DNA of 64,000 nucleotides from Aplysia californica (Eukaryota; Mollusca; Gastropoda; Aplysiida; Aplysiidae): contig NW_004797330.1 of assembly GCF_000002075.1 (NCBI RefSeq), forward strand, positions 745,456 to 809,455, read 5' to 3'. The stretch's first letter is position 1; each line of letters starts with the position of its first letter. Below the pieces are notes generated by a model. The model did not search any database and was not told the DNA's origin. It was given only the letters and a program-made list of their open reading frames with translations. Shown here one piece after another: positions 39,595 through 51,634 of the stretch. A program made the translations under genes and the position numbers.

Positions 39595-40386
39595 CAGTGG
39601 AACTCGGATTCAACCTTCTTTAAAAATCAATAAAAAGTAACTCGGATTCAGCGAGCACTTACAGCGAGCTCAGATTCAGCTAGGTCGCTTCCAGGGTGAA
39701 CAGCCCCCTAAGACGTGGCTTCACTAATTTTTCTCCCAGAACGAACTTTATCTATTCCCGGAAACCACCCAGTGCACCTGTATCATGAACCATTATGCAC
39801 TTAGCCGATTGCATGCGACCAATCGGCGGCCTTTTTTCATACCAACACATGCTTTGTTGGCACGCGCACGTGTCTACTCTGGCGTGTGTTGGGGACGGAT
39901 GGGCGGCCTGCACACGTGTGCCTGTGGTTGCGTGTCGGGGAGGGGGGGGGGGGGGCACTAACGGTCCGGGCGTTGAACGTCGCAGATACAAACGCGTCAC
40001 TGTCTTTTTCCCCCCTCGGCAACTGACCATTACATGTGATTACAATGATAAGCTAGTCTTGACGTAGGTCTACGTAATGAAGTGTGCGCTGGTCTATGGA
40101 ATCAAAAGTTGCCGTTTGCTAGGCTCTACACAGCAACACAACTTTTTGGTAAACTATCGAGATGACACAGGCGTGTGCATTTGAACGAATCGGTCTTTTT
40201 TTTTTACAGCTTATAATTTGCTGGTATTTCAGGTACTACTGGTGACTTCTCTTTATACATTATTGCTCAGTAATTATGTACACAAAACCTTGTGTTTGCT
40301 ATGCTATACTACAACTATAACGAACACTCGGATTCAACGAGATTTTAGGTCAGGCCCGGCGACCTCGTTGAATCCGAGTTCCACTG
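39595..40386. mobile_element. pogo-like MITE, AACTCGGATTCAAC ends
   Basis: Perfect ends CAGTGGAACTCGGATTCAAC and complement are flanked by TA (39593-39594 and 40387-40388). The motif 'tcggattca' recurs inside both ends. The ends are the best preserved of the MITEs here. No transposase. Confidence 0.85.
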
Positions 40387-40388
40387 TA

Positions 40389-41087
40389 ACAGGATAGCAC
40401 AGATTGTCGTTAGAGACTGAAAACCAGACATCTGTCTTGCGCTATTGCCATGGACAGGGGAAAGACGAGAAGTAACCAATTTGAACTAAGCTATATGCAC
40501 TGTACAGCTCCAGCTGAACTAAACTACTTTACAGGTACATGATGTGTATGTAAATATTCAAATTGAAAATTTTTGCCAAATCAGAATCTAGTTTATATGT
40601 GTCAAGAACCCTGGACTGTCTGTAGGCGGTCTGTTTTTCCTTTGTACCGGATAATCATCAGTCCTCGGGCTGCATCAGATCTGTCATGTGTACCGGTACA
40701 CTTGATGTTGAGGGTAAGTCCTCACCAAAGAAAAGCTCCACGGGCGCCCACCAGATGTTTTGACGACTGGCCAATATGGTGCAATTCCTTTAAAGTTTCT
40801 CCCGGCGACTGAAGAATTAAATTTTTAAAAATACATGTATTGGCCAAAGCCTAATAGTAGCTTTTCTGCATAATCAGTGCAAATATGGAGCAAATGTCAA
40901 AGAAGCAAACAGATCAGAACAAAACGAAATAAAAGACGATAGAGATTTAAAAGCCAAACTCTCCAATCCTCAAAGACTTGTGTACGACAGAGATTTTCCA
41001 TCAGCCACCAGGTCGTGTGTGCCCCTGTAGGCTATTACATCTCAGATAGTTGGCGGATAGTGGTGTAGTATGGTATAAAGTATATAT
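40389..41087. other. Intergenic, nothing recognised
   Basis: No open frame with homology I know, and no terminal repeats found. Confidence 0.4.
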
Positions 41088-41445
41088 CTGTCCCCGTGGT
41101 TTTATGCACCCGACATAATTTAGCAAAATTTGATAATTTTTTGTTTTGTTCAGTCTCTGATTATTTTCCTTTGTTAAAATTAACAGAATCGCATAATTTC
41201 ACATTTTTGGGCTCAGTTTGCATAATTTCAGAATTTTTCTTGCATAAAACGATGGGGACAGTCTGTCCCCGGGGTTTTATGCATCCCGCATAATTTAGCA
41301 AAATTTTATCATTTGTTGGCATGATGTCTGATTATTTTCCTTTATCCTTCTTTGTTAAAATTAACAGAATTGCATAATTTCACATTTTGGGCTCAGTTTG
41401 CATAGTTTCATTATTTTTTTGTGAGTATAAAACCGCGGGGGACAG
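41088..41445. mobile_element. Two tandem foldback MITEs, CTGTCCCC ends
   Basis: 41088-41261 and 41263-41445 are about 175-183 bp each and highly similar. Each is bounded by CTGTCCCCGTGGTTTTATGC and an inverted counterpart (GCATAAAACGATGGGGACAG, decayed in the second). They are separated by a single T. Confidence 0.8.
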
Positions 41446-42260
41446 GATTATCAAGCGGCCACCGATTGAATTTGATTGTCATGTGTCGTGTGTACCTCTG
41501 GTGGCCGATTAGTTGACGGTTTATCTGGGCAAATTTACATTAGTTTAATGATAGGCTACTGATTAGGACAGTGTAAAACTCAGACAGTTGGCGGATGGCT
41601 GTGTAAAGGCGCGAATACTCTGTTTATAGAATAGAAGCGTTCCTTTTCGTACATTGACAAAACCTGGCGGTAATTTTAAGCGGGGCAGGCTGTAGTATAA
41701 CCGGGGGTGGGGTGGTGGGGGTGGTTACAACGAGGTTTGACTGTATCATTACTATCATTATTAATATTACCCCCCCCCAAAAAAAAAAAAGCCCAAACCC
41801 GATGGAGATACTTAGTCAAATCTCATTATTGTACCTCCCACCGGTAAAAATAACTCATTTACAGTCTGATCCTCACATCGAAAAGATTATTATGTGACGG
41901 AGAAAAAATCTGCGGCCACAGGAAAGCAATAAAGTCAGTTTTTAGACAAATGCAACGTACATGTTTTTTTAAAAACTGAACAGTTGACATGTATTTGAGC
42001 CTCATCTATTTTCCCACACGTCTCTTCGAGTTTGGCCAATGTCTAGATCTAGCGTTCGTCGCCGATTCTCCGGAGTTGTGCTGATTATGAGAATACATAC
42101 TTTAATTTGTAGGCTTTTTGTCTTTAATGAGAAAAGGGAATGTGATTCTTATGTCGCCTGGAGAGTCTTCAAAAATCAAAGGAACTGCACCACCTCGGTC
42201 TATTGACAAAATAAATGGTGTCCCAAGATATCAGCCAGATGACCAATAGAGGGCGCCATT
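41446..42260. repeat. Relative of the 20363-21499 element, rearranged
   Basis: AACGAGGTTTGACTGTA at 41729-41745 is one end. Sequence on both sides matches 19950-20160 and 20810-21050. Boundaries are unclear. Confidence 0.45.
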
Positions 42261-42399
42261 GGACTCTCGCCCAAGTCTACGTTAAGTCTAAGGTCTTAGA
42301 CGGCCTGAGGGGACCGTGTCTATGTTCCCCGCCTCTGTTCCCCCTGTCAAGTTACATGAATTGTCATGTTAAAGTGACCAGTGGTAAAGCAGTGGTCAG

Positions 42400-43145
42400 A
42401 CTGACCAGTGGTCAAGATATACATTGTATCTGTGTTTTTAACAGTCTTGTCATCGGAGGCTCTGTTTTTCCACACCAGAGGATCCACGAGGCTACTTGGG
42501 TATCACCGGATGGAGTGACGGAGAACCAGATCGATCATTTTTGTATCTCTCGTAGGTTCAGGTGTTCACTGGAAGATGTCAAAGTACAGAGAGGGGCAGA
42601 CGTTGGATCGGATCATCATCTGCTGTTACTGTTAGCAAAACTCAAGCTTCGTCTAAAAAAGCACGGAACCAGAACAGGTACCAAAAGAATGAAGTTCCAA
42701 GTAAGTCTTTTAGATGGACACAAAAAAACCCAGGAGTTTCAAGTGCAGTTGAGAAACAGATTTCAACCCTAGGCGGACCTTGGCGAAGAGAACATGGAGA
42801 TGGAGATGCACTGGACCAAGGTCAAAGAAGTCTTTACTTCAACATGTCAAGAAATACTCGATGAGAAGAAAATTGGAGTTTATAAGGAATGGATTAGCCA
42901 ACGATCATTGGATTTGATTAGCATTAGAAGACAATTGAAAGCAGAGACAAATGCAAGTAGAGCAAGGGGGTCAAAGCGGATGCATTAGAGCAGTACAGGA
43001 CAACAGCTAAAGATGTAAAGAGATCACTGAGAAAAGACAAGGAGGAATTCATGAACAGGCTTGCAGAGAGGGCAGAGGAGGCAGCAGCAGGGGGGGGGGG
43101 CTTGCGAATCCTTTACCAGACTACAAGACTCTGGAAAAAAAGACT
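42400..43145 (+). mobile_element. LINE endonuclease fragment
   Basis: The frame encodes the end of an APE-like endonuclease: LVIGGSVFPHQRIHEATWVS, ENQIDHFCISRRFR, VQRGADVGSDHHLLLL. A linker with HWTKVKEVFTSTCQEILDEK and ISQRSLDLISIRRQLKAE follows (42800-42950), then KEEFMNRLAERAEEAAA (43040-43090). The IDH and SDHH motifs are intact, but the frame shifts near 42775 and there is no RT domain. It ends at a G-run. Its sequence is not that of the 22.5 kb LINE. Confidence 0.75.
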
Positions 43146-43526
43146 ACAAAAAGAGGTTGTCGGCAGAAGCAAAAGAAATATACACATGTATTGTTTAGAA
43201 ATATATTAAAACATTATTAATTGATAATTTAAAAAATGATAAACTGAATAATTAAAATCCCGAATAGTTGGTTCTTTTTTAAGCCGACTGCGAGTCAAAA
43301 TTCAACTGCTGAAAACTGCAATGCTGCGCAATGCTCAATAAGATCTACCACTGAGTTTTCTTGTGCAATGTTCTAGGAATCTGGCAGGCCTGCACTCACT
43401 AGTATTATCATCGACGTCGCTAACGCACAATTGACATAAAATATATAGATCTACCTAGATATTGAGTCTCTATAGAATTGAAACTTGCTTCAATTTGTTT
43501 TGTAATTCTCTACCTGAATCAGAGAC

Positions 43527-43713
43527 ATGAATAACAAAACGTTGCTCAAGCAAGGTGCCGAGGCAAGGCTCTTCAAGGCTGACTTTTATGGTCGTCCATG
43601 CATCGTAAAGGAGCGTTTCAAAAAGAATTACCGACACCCAACTCTGGATAATACTTTAACTGCACAAAGGCTTAAATCTGAGGTTAGAGCCAACCTCAGG
43701 TGTCGAATGGCTG
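43527..43713 (+). CDS. TP53RK: TP53RK exon 1
   Basis: Starts MNNKTLLKQGAEARLF and ends RCRMA plus one base, with donor GTAAGG at 43714. An upstream in-frame start is not needed for the family alignment. Confidence 0.93.
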
Positions 43714-46700
43714 GTAAGGCCTTTTGATTTCAAACTGTTGTCTTATAGCTAGGCCTACTTCAGATTTTATGAAGGACTTCCGTAAGGAGCAACCACCCCA
43801 ACAAGCACAAAATAAAGAAGCGACCTAGCTCTAACCTCTACCCCCTACCCCTACCCCAAACCCTAACCCTAACCCTCTATTATACTCTATATTTCATAAT
43901 GCTTGCTCGTTGTCGTTACGGAATTCCTCCCAGATTTTAATTTTCAGTTTCCAGACCCACAGCCACAGCTTTTAGAAGTTTGCAAGGAATTCCAAGGAAT
44001 TAGTGGCATACCACTATTACCACTGAGATGATACAATCAGGGGGACTACTTGCCCAGTGTGGTCCCCTCTCCTTTGTTTTCGAGGCAGCCATATTGGATA
44101 GCCTACCGATTTGAAACGAGAATTGGCGAATCATGTGAGATTTTGGTTTAGGTTGGGCGGTTTGGCCGAGTCTAAAAGGAGCCAAAACCCAAGCTACAAA
44201 AAAAAGGTGGTGCTACTATTTAGATAGAATTTAGTAGATGGCTCTTATTTAAATGCCGGTGTAAACTTTAAAAACTTTGTAGAATAATTGCCAAATACAT
44301 ATACCTCTACATTTTCTGTAACATCTTTATCTGGAATTAGAAGTGCCAAAACATCTGTGTGTACTTTGGAGCCACATTTTTTCATTCACATTTTTAATCA
44401 TTCACATAATATATAAAATGTTTAAATATCTGGCCATCTCAAGCCCCTGTGCCAATAACACTCGCGTGATCTGGACCCCCCCCCCCCCCCCCAGGTATCC
44501 AATATGGCCGCCTCTTAAACAAAAGAGACGGGACTGCCCTTGGTAAGTAGTCCCCAGTCAGGCACAGAAAACATGATGAACACGCAAATCTCGAAATCAT
44601 ACGCCATTCTCTGACTGAACTGCTATATATATATATATAGCTTCTTTGTACTGACTTCTTTTCTTAAACAGAAACACCTGTGCAGATTTGTAGAACAGCT
44701 CGTCCCAAATAAACCTGATCAAATTTTTCCCCCACTTCTGTCTCAAATTCAAATCTCCCCTGAGCACATGATGGAAAACAACACACCCATAGCATCGAGT
44801 GCATCAGGTTGGATGAGCCCGCCATACTCACCCCTGCGCTACGTGATTCCACTTAAAACCAGTAGTCCTATAGTATAATAGCCGACTGCGAGTATGTACA
44901 AGGCTCTAGAACTGCTTTGAATCTTATTATTATTAATATTGAAAGGGTGGGTAGGGACTAAAACAGACATTGGGCTGTATGATCAGGGCTCCCCTTTTCA
45001 GGTCAACTTAAGAGGTTCCTTGACCCTTTGGTTTTCTATCTAAGGGGTATTTAAACCCTTGTTTTAGAAACATAAAGGGATGTTGTTTTTTTGTTTATAA
45101 TCTGACAAACTCATCCTTAAAAGTGAATTATCTCCTAATTTTATTGTAGTAAGAATTTTGCATGTTAACATTTAACTCATACACGCACATTCACACAGAC
45201 ACACACAGAGTGACCATGACTATGATTGAATTCTAACGATTTTTAATTCACTGTAAGGTTTCAATAAAAATAACGAAAAATAAATGAGTAACAACTATTG
45301 ACTAGAGTTAAAGTTGTGTTCACTGGGAGGGGGGGGGGGAAGGGTGGTGGTAGTTAGGCCAATCAAAAGTAAAATAAAGTTGACAAACCAATAGGGGTCG
45401 ATTCCGACTGTAATACACGAAGAAAATAAACTGATTAATTATTCTTCAGAGCCATCCCAGGGCTCACATTCCAGTCTTTCCAGACTTTCGATTTTTGTAA
45501 AAAAATAATGGCGGACAATTCATGTTCACTAGTGTTAAAGAAGGATGGGGCAGACCTTCCACTATATGAAATCTAAAAATCAGGATATCAGGAGGGGAAA
45601 AATTGGAATCAACGACAAATCACCAGGGTGACTGCCGTCTGACTTTCAAAATTTTCCCCAGGTGTCCATGAATAATATATCCATGTATGACCTCTGCTCT
45701 GTGTGTGTGTGCGAGTTATTGCTATAATTTTTTTTAAAATCCTGAAGTATCATGCCAAGGACTCCAAGGACGCGCGAATGAAACAGTTTTACTGACGGGT
45801 CTTGATGACGGGCCCGACTAACCAGCATTTGGACATAGCTTGTTTTGAAAAGTAACAGCGGAACTATGATTAATAAATAGATCATTTGTACGTTGCTATT
45901 GAAACATTTATCAAGCCATCTACAGAGAATTCTGAGTGAAAACAAAAGCAAAAGTAGATCTTGAGAATGCCCCAAGTCGGAATGCCAAATCGATACTACT
46001 TCCATTAGGAATAGTGGAAATAACACGTGTGAGCAAAGATCCAACACAACTTGGGGTGAGTCAACTACTAGTAAATCCGGGATCGATATTTCGGGAAATA
46101 GTGCTCCGAGTTCCTGCTGACAAAAAGTTTAGCGGGTGCTTCCTGCGACAGAGAAGAAGGCAGATAAGTTTTTAGAAAAATCCAGCCCAACAGAAGGCAC
46201 AAAAAACAAAACAAAAAATCGGGATACATGCAATCGGAATCAAATCGGGAAAATTGGGATGCTTGAGATTTGAGGCAAAAAATCGGGATACAAATCGGGA
46301 TGAGTAGCCAGGTCTGTTGGGATAATTTCACTGCAAGGGTAAACTCAAGACACAACACCGGCACATGCGAACGACCAGAGTGTGGGCGGAGCTTCACGGC
46401 TGAAGCAAACCTGTGTTGCCGGAAACTGCACGCAGCTGAAGTAGGTCGACTACTTCTGACACAAAGTCACAAAAGGTGACTGCCATGCCGTGTTTATATG
46501 TGGGTGTGTTGTCAATTGTCAAATCATAATCATTGACTCGGCTTCGGGATGGAGAAGGAGGGCAATGATGCTTGCCAGACACACACCACCTATGTTTTAA
46601 AGGTATGCAAACCTCCAAACCAAAATTTTAAAGAGGAATAGGCCTACTCACGCACCATCAAAACTTAAAGGGGGTAATCTGCTGGTTTATTGCGTAATAT

Positions 46701-49700
46701 ACGCACACCTGTGCATAATGGGGAGCCCTGATGATGTGTGAATAAATTTTTGTGTTGGTGTGCATATAGCCTATATCTGTGTCGGTTCAACATGAAGGTG
46801 TGGATTGGGAAGTGGTTAAACACAAGTTGCATAAGAGGGATGAGTGGCATGCTCTGACTAGTGTTGGTTACAGTGAAACACTGATGATATAAAGAAGGGT
46901 GACCTTATTTAGGCCACATATGGCCTAAATAAGCTAAACCCCCCTCCCTTACCTTATTTGGGCCACAGGTGGCCTAAATAAGCTAAACCCCCCTCCTTTA
47001 CCTTATTTAGGCCACACCTGTGGCCTAAATAAGCTAAACCCCCGTAAAGCATTGTTTTCTTTGCAAGTTACGTTATTATCTCTTTAAAACTCTTCACATC
47101 CATTTTCCTTCACAGCCGTACATATGTAGTCAAAATAACCAAACCAATGTAAAGCATTGTTTTCTTTGCAAGTTACGTTATTATCTCTTTAAAACTCTTC
47201 ACATCCATTTTCCTTCACAGCCGTATCGTACATGACAAGTGATGTAGAATCAATTTAAGGTCCTTGGAAAGGTGACCAGAAAATAACAAAATTATTTTAT
47301 GATCTTCACTTGCACTTGCAATTTTTTGGACAAATTAAAGTCTACCTAATTATATTTTTTCCCCTCATTTTTCTTCACTATAAATGACAACTGGCATGTA
47401 TTGTTTTCAGTTATTATCAAGAAAGTGGATAGGCGGACTACGGGGTCTATCTAGCCAAAAGGATAGGTGGACCCCGGGGTCTACCTAACAAAATGTTAGG
47501 TTTTAGGATGTGAACCCCGGAGTCAGCGTAGTGAAATAAGTAGATCTAGGTTTAACTAAGGATCGGTGGACCCCGGGGTTAACATAATGAAATAAGTAGA
47601 TCTAAGTTTATTTTATAATAGGACTGGCGGAGCCCGTAGTCAAAGTAGTGAAATTATAAGTAGATATAGGTTTAATTAAGGATTGGAGGACCACGGGGTC
47701 AATGTAGTGAAATCAGTAGATCTAGGTTTAATTAAGGATTGGTGGACCCTGGGGTCAATGTAGTGAAATAAGTACATGTAGATAGATCTAGGTTTAATTT
47801 TAAGGATTGGTGGACCCTGGAGTCAACGTAGTGAAATAGGTAGGTTTAAGGTGAACCCCAGGGTCTACCTAACGAAACACTAGTTAAGTTTTAGAATAGG
47901 TGGATCCTGCGGTCACCGTAGTAAAATAAGTAGGTTTAATCAAGGTGTCCCGGGGGTCCACCAATCCTTAATTAAACCTTCTTAATCCTCTATGGCCTTG
48001 GTGACTCCGGGTTCCACCAATCTTTAAAGAAACCTACTTATTTCACTGCGGTGACCCCAGGGTCCACCTGTCCTAAAACCTAGTACCAATCCTTACTTAA
48101 ACCAAACCTTATTTCACTACGGTGACTCTGGGGTCCACATCCTAAAACCTAGTATTTCGCTATGCAGACCCCGGAGTCCACCTATCCTCTACAGGACTAT
48201 ACTATTATTATCAATTTGCAATTTTCATTGATTAGCATTTTTGTTTAAATATAATATTGAATCAGAGTGCAGGGGAGACCGAGGCGCCCGGTCGATTCGG
48301 TGGTCGGCTTTTGTAGATCTATGCATTTTTTACGGAAAGCCGTATTACCTAACCCTATTACTAGATCTATTAGTGTTGTGAAAACTTCAACCTCTACAGC
48401 TCAGGCGTCAAAAGATGCTGGTAAATAATAATAGATCTACGTCCTGAAGTTTCATAATTTATTTTTATACAGAATAACACAGTACACAGTCAGTAGTTTT
48501 TATTTCATCGAGTTATAAAAATGGCCTTCGTATAAAAATTGCCTTGTTTTCAGAAGCAAGTTTTAATAGTTCTAGTTCTACCTAATCGATTTTCATGCGA
48601 ATTCAACCATTTTGATGATCTTTCTTTTCCTTTTAAAAATATGTAGATCTAGGCCTGTCGGATGTGGCAGTGCGAATAGCATTGAGTTGTTTAGATCTAG
48701 ATCTAGACCTAGACCCATCAAAACACGAGGCTTCGTGGCCGATCACAAAAGTCTACGGGGCTTATCGAGGCCGATTCGCCCTGCCGCGAGCACGTTCACT
48801 AAACTGCCTACTAGATAGAATCTACTACCAAATATTCTCTACACGATCTTTGCTACTACTACTACTAGGCCTACTAGCCTACATGTACTACTACGAGACA
48901 GTACGAGAGAGTGTCACTCAGGCAAAGATAGTGTAACTTTGACTCAGTCACATAGTATACACACTTTTTATACCCCAAATTTAACCCGAAAGTCCATTCG
49001 GAGGATTTGACCTTTTCACTTGACCAAAGTGTGCCAAAATGGTAGCCTAGCTTTTGCCCCTCCATGAAGGAAAAATCCGGCCCTCATTCAAACCATTGGA
49101 ATTGAGCAAAATTTTGCGTTTTGTGCTTTGTTCTTTACAATATTCATTATGGTTATGATTTATAAGTTGTACACTGAGGCAAAACCATACTAAATGAGAA
49201 AAGGGCACCATTATGAAAGTGGAATGAACTCAGTTGCCTGAAAAGGGTAGTCTGAACATGTGTGGCCTAAATAAGCTAAACCCCCCTCCCTTACCTTATT
49301 TAGGCCACAGTCCACTGTGGCCTAAATAAGCTAAACCCCCCTCCCTTACCTTATTTAGGCCATATGTGGCCTAAATAAGCACTCCCTATAAAGAAAAAGC
49401 TTGGGCAGTAAAAATAGTTCTTTATATCAGCAGTTCTTTATTTCAGTCAACACACACACACAAATATACTTTTTCTCACATAGTCCTTTTCAGTCATAGT
49501 AATCTCTAAGGAATAGTAAACATGGTACATATGTACAGTAACTTCATTCTTCCCAAGAGAAGGAAAAAAAGGAAGTTATGGATGTTTGCTGCTTCTCTCT
49601 TTCTCCTACATGACATCCGTGACAAATTTTTGCATGTCCCCAAGAACATCATAAAATTGCATGTCCCCAAGAACATCATTGGTTTTGCCTCCGCGAAACT

Positions 49701-51328
49701 CACTGTCACAGTTATCTGCTCATGGTCTTCGGTTTATTTGAGAAGTAGAAGCTTCCTTCACTTGCTCCACAATTTCAGCATCGAAAAGCACTGCTGATGT
49801 TTGCACACTAGTGTCAATGTCTGTGTAAGCAGACTCAGGTGGCAGTTGGGCAACTCTTGGTTTGGTCAACTCATAGGGATGGGCTAGTTCGTTACTTCAG
49901 TCGTCAAAAAGGAAAAAGACTTGTTGGGCAAGAAAATTGGTTCGTTACAGCTGTCAGTTCGTTATGTTCGCTAAATGCGTCAAAATATAAATATGATCCA
50001 AAGAGAGAAAACAAACGGGGCAAAGAAATGTGTTCTTTATTTCCAAGAGTGTTCTTTAGGTGTGCTCTGCTGTACATCGTAATGATCATGATCTGATGCA
50101 AGAGTAGTTTTATTCCTAAAGCAACACTCTCTTCCTTTTTCTTGCTTTGTTGACACTGAACAAGGCGCATGCTCTATCCATGCTCCTGGCCTTTTATGGG
50201 TACAGGGTACTTTTCATGATGGCAGAGAAGAGAAAACTTAATTGTATGACTATAGAAACCGAGCATCAGCTTTTAGCACAGGTTGAAAGAAGTCCTGCAC
50301 TAAGGTGGAAATTTGTAAGAAATTTGACAGCTCCAAATCAATTATCTCCACATTTAAAAAAATCTGACATAAAATTGAAAAAGCCAGTATTGGACGTCAA
50401 CCTGACAGAAAGCGAGCACGCTTTGCCAAATTTGTGTTCTCACTTTTGTTCAGTCTATGCGTTCTTAGAGATGCAATCAATTCTCATGCAGTACCTCATT
50501 CTACCACCGGTCATCAAATAGGCTATTTTTTTTTAAAATTTGAACTTTCAAAGCCGGATTTGCAAATGATACTATGTAATGAGAATGAAGCTGAAAGGTC
50601 AGTTGAAGGTGTGTCCATGATCATATTGTGCTACTGATTATGAATTTATTGAATGCAGAAAAATGTGCGTAAAGGGTTTGGAGGTGGGTTACTTGACCCA
50701 ATGCCGACCTTCTTGATCCCTGTTGTAGGTAAAGTATCCTTTTTTTGGTTTTGAAAAGTCGGCAGCTGTTTGAAGTTGAAATTACATGCTTTTTTTCTGA
50801 CAAAATTATGATGCCTCCTTTTGATATTTTTCAGGAATACTCACCCCAACTGTTTATATGGTCAACTTTGAAAACAGCAGCATCTACATGGAGCTCGTTG
50901 ATGATGCCATCACGGTGCGAGAACACATTGCTGGTGTTCAAGAGCAAGACAGATCCACAGCTAATGATGTACTGAAGCCGCTTGCTGTGAAAATTGGACA
51001 AACTCTTAGTAAAATGCATGAAAATAACATAATTCATGGGGATCTAACCACATCTAATATGTTGCTCAAAGGCGAACCCTCTGACGTGAAGCTGTTACTT
51101 ATCGACTTTGGTCTGAGCTCCTTTGAAGCTTCTGCAGAGGACAAAGGGGTGGATCTGTATGTCTTGGAACGTGCTTTCCTCAGCTCTCATCCAAATACCC
51201 AGCAGCTGTTTGACTGTATCTTAAAATCTTACAGAGAGTCAACCAAGAATAAGAAGTCGTGTGCTGAAATTATTTCAAAGTTAGATGAAGTTAGGTTGAG
51301 AGGTCGAAAGCGAACAATGGTTGGATAA
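43527..51328 (+). CDS. TP53RK: TP53RK (PRPK/Bud32), KEOPS kinase subunit
   Basis: This is an atypical small kinase/ATPase. As Bud32 it works with OSGEP/Kae1 in the KEOPS complex for tRNA t6A37 synthesis, and in vertebrates it phosphorylates p53. Exons 43527-43713 and 50835-51328 join in phase 1 (G|GA) to give 226 aa. Visible parts are KQGAEARLFKADF (nucleotide-binding loop, residues 8-20), CIVKERF with the lysine at 28, SEVRANL with Glu52, catalytic loop IIHGDLTTSNMLL (Asp132, Asn137), LLIDFGLS (DFG at 153-155), EDKGVDLYVLERAFLSSHPN and the Bud32 tail RLRGRKRTMVG. The human protein is 253 aa with an extra N-terminus; this one starts close to the kinase fold, as in yeast and archaea. The 7.1 kb intron is full of foldback elements. 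Confidence 0.96.
43770..43930. mobile_element. 161-bp MITE with telomere-like core, 9-bp duplication
   Basis: A perfect 9-bp direct repeat CAGATTTTA flanks it (43761-43769 and 43931-43939). The ends TGAAGGACTTCCGTAA and TTACGGAATTCCTCC are inverted. The core is CCCTAACCCTAACCCT-like. A 9-bp duplication suggests a Mutator-like origin (inference). Relatives are at 12455-12540 and 28735-29075. Confidence 0.8.
44038..44557. mobile_element. 520-bp MITE, about 65-bp TIRs
   Basis: The left end CAGGGGGACTACTTGCCCAG through GCCATATTGGATA pairs with the right end TATCCAATATGGCCGCC through AAGTAGTCCCCAG. A C17 run lies near 44477-44493. No clear target duplication was found. Confidence 0.75.
44558..46903 (+). 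other. TP53RK: TP53RK intron, mostly unrecognised
   Basis: Low-complexity patches (TA near 44625, G-run near 45331) but no exon, RNA gene or element boundary that I can support. Confidence 0.4.
47044..47225. repeat. Direct duplication of about 75 bp
   Basis: 'gcattgttttctttgcaagt' through 'ttccttcacagccgta' is present twice, near-identical, at 47049-47123 and 47152-47225. Confidence 0.9.
47440..48195. repeat. Inverted tandem array of GGACCCCGGGGTC units
   Basis: About ten forward units of 50-65 bp (47440-47930: 'ggtggaccccggggtc', 'gtagtgaaataagtag', 'ggtttaattaaggattgg') are followed by about five reverse-complement units (47945-48190). The whole block could fold on itself. Confidence 0.8.
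49380..50834 (+). other. TP53RK: TP53RK intron, right part, unexplained open frames
   Basis: 49522-49797 and 50147-50521 hold open frames with no family I recognise. Inside the first, a 21-bp phrase starting 'gcatgtccccaagaacat' is directly duplicated (49633-49680). They may be remnants of an unknown element. Confidence 0.4.
50835..51328 (+). CDS. TP53RK: TP53RK exon 2
   Basis: The acceptor TTTTTCAG ends at 50834. The exon encodes ILTPTVYMVNF through RKRTMVG, then TAA, holding the catalytic loop and DFG motif. Confidence 0.96.
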
Positions 51329-51383
51329 TTTGTTTACCTAACATTTCTGTTATTGCCTTTTGCTTTTTTGTTGAGCTTAAGCT

Positions 51384-51503
51384 GAAGTTTTATCATATTC
51401 ATGTCATCAATTCGAAGTTATATCATATTCATGTCATCAATTCGAAGTTATATCATATTCATGTCATCAATTCGAAGTTATATCATATTCACGTCATCAA
51501 TTC
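51384..51503. repeat. 30-bp minisatellite, four units
   Basis: The unit containing 'gaagttatatcatattcatg' plus 'tcatcaattc' repeats four times with one or two differences, starting about 55 bp after the TP53RK stop, probably in the 3' UTR. Confidence 0.9.
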
Positions 51504-51634
51504 TCATTCTGTATTTTATTGACACTGAATGCTGGTACAATGTACCTATGTATTGTTTATGTCACTTTTTCCTCACCATGTGTACAGTACAGTCTTTATG
51601 CTGTGGTCAGCTTGTCCATTACTGGTACTATACC

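Larger units (their letters stand above)
46904..49379. mobile_element. 2.5 kb foldback element with palindromic ends
   Basis: The outer ends CTTATTTAGGCCACATATGG and complement are inverted repeats. The left end holds three consecutive palindromes of CTTATTTAGGCC/GGCCTAAATAAG (46904-47032), joined by 'ctaaacccccctccctta'. The right end (49261-49379) holds two and a half more. The interior has a 75-bp direct duplication and an inverted tandem array. No transposase was recognised. Confidence 0.65.

Noticed and set aside
44572-44625. ATGATGA and CTGA boxes in the TP53RK intron
   Set aside because: The flanks do not pair, so there is no snoRNA structure.
46904-49379. CRISPR-like spaced palindromes
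   Set aside because: Eukaryotic intron context and no unique equal-length spacers; the palindromes are element ends.
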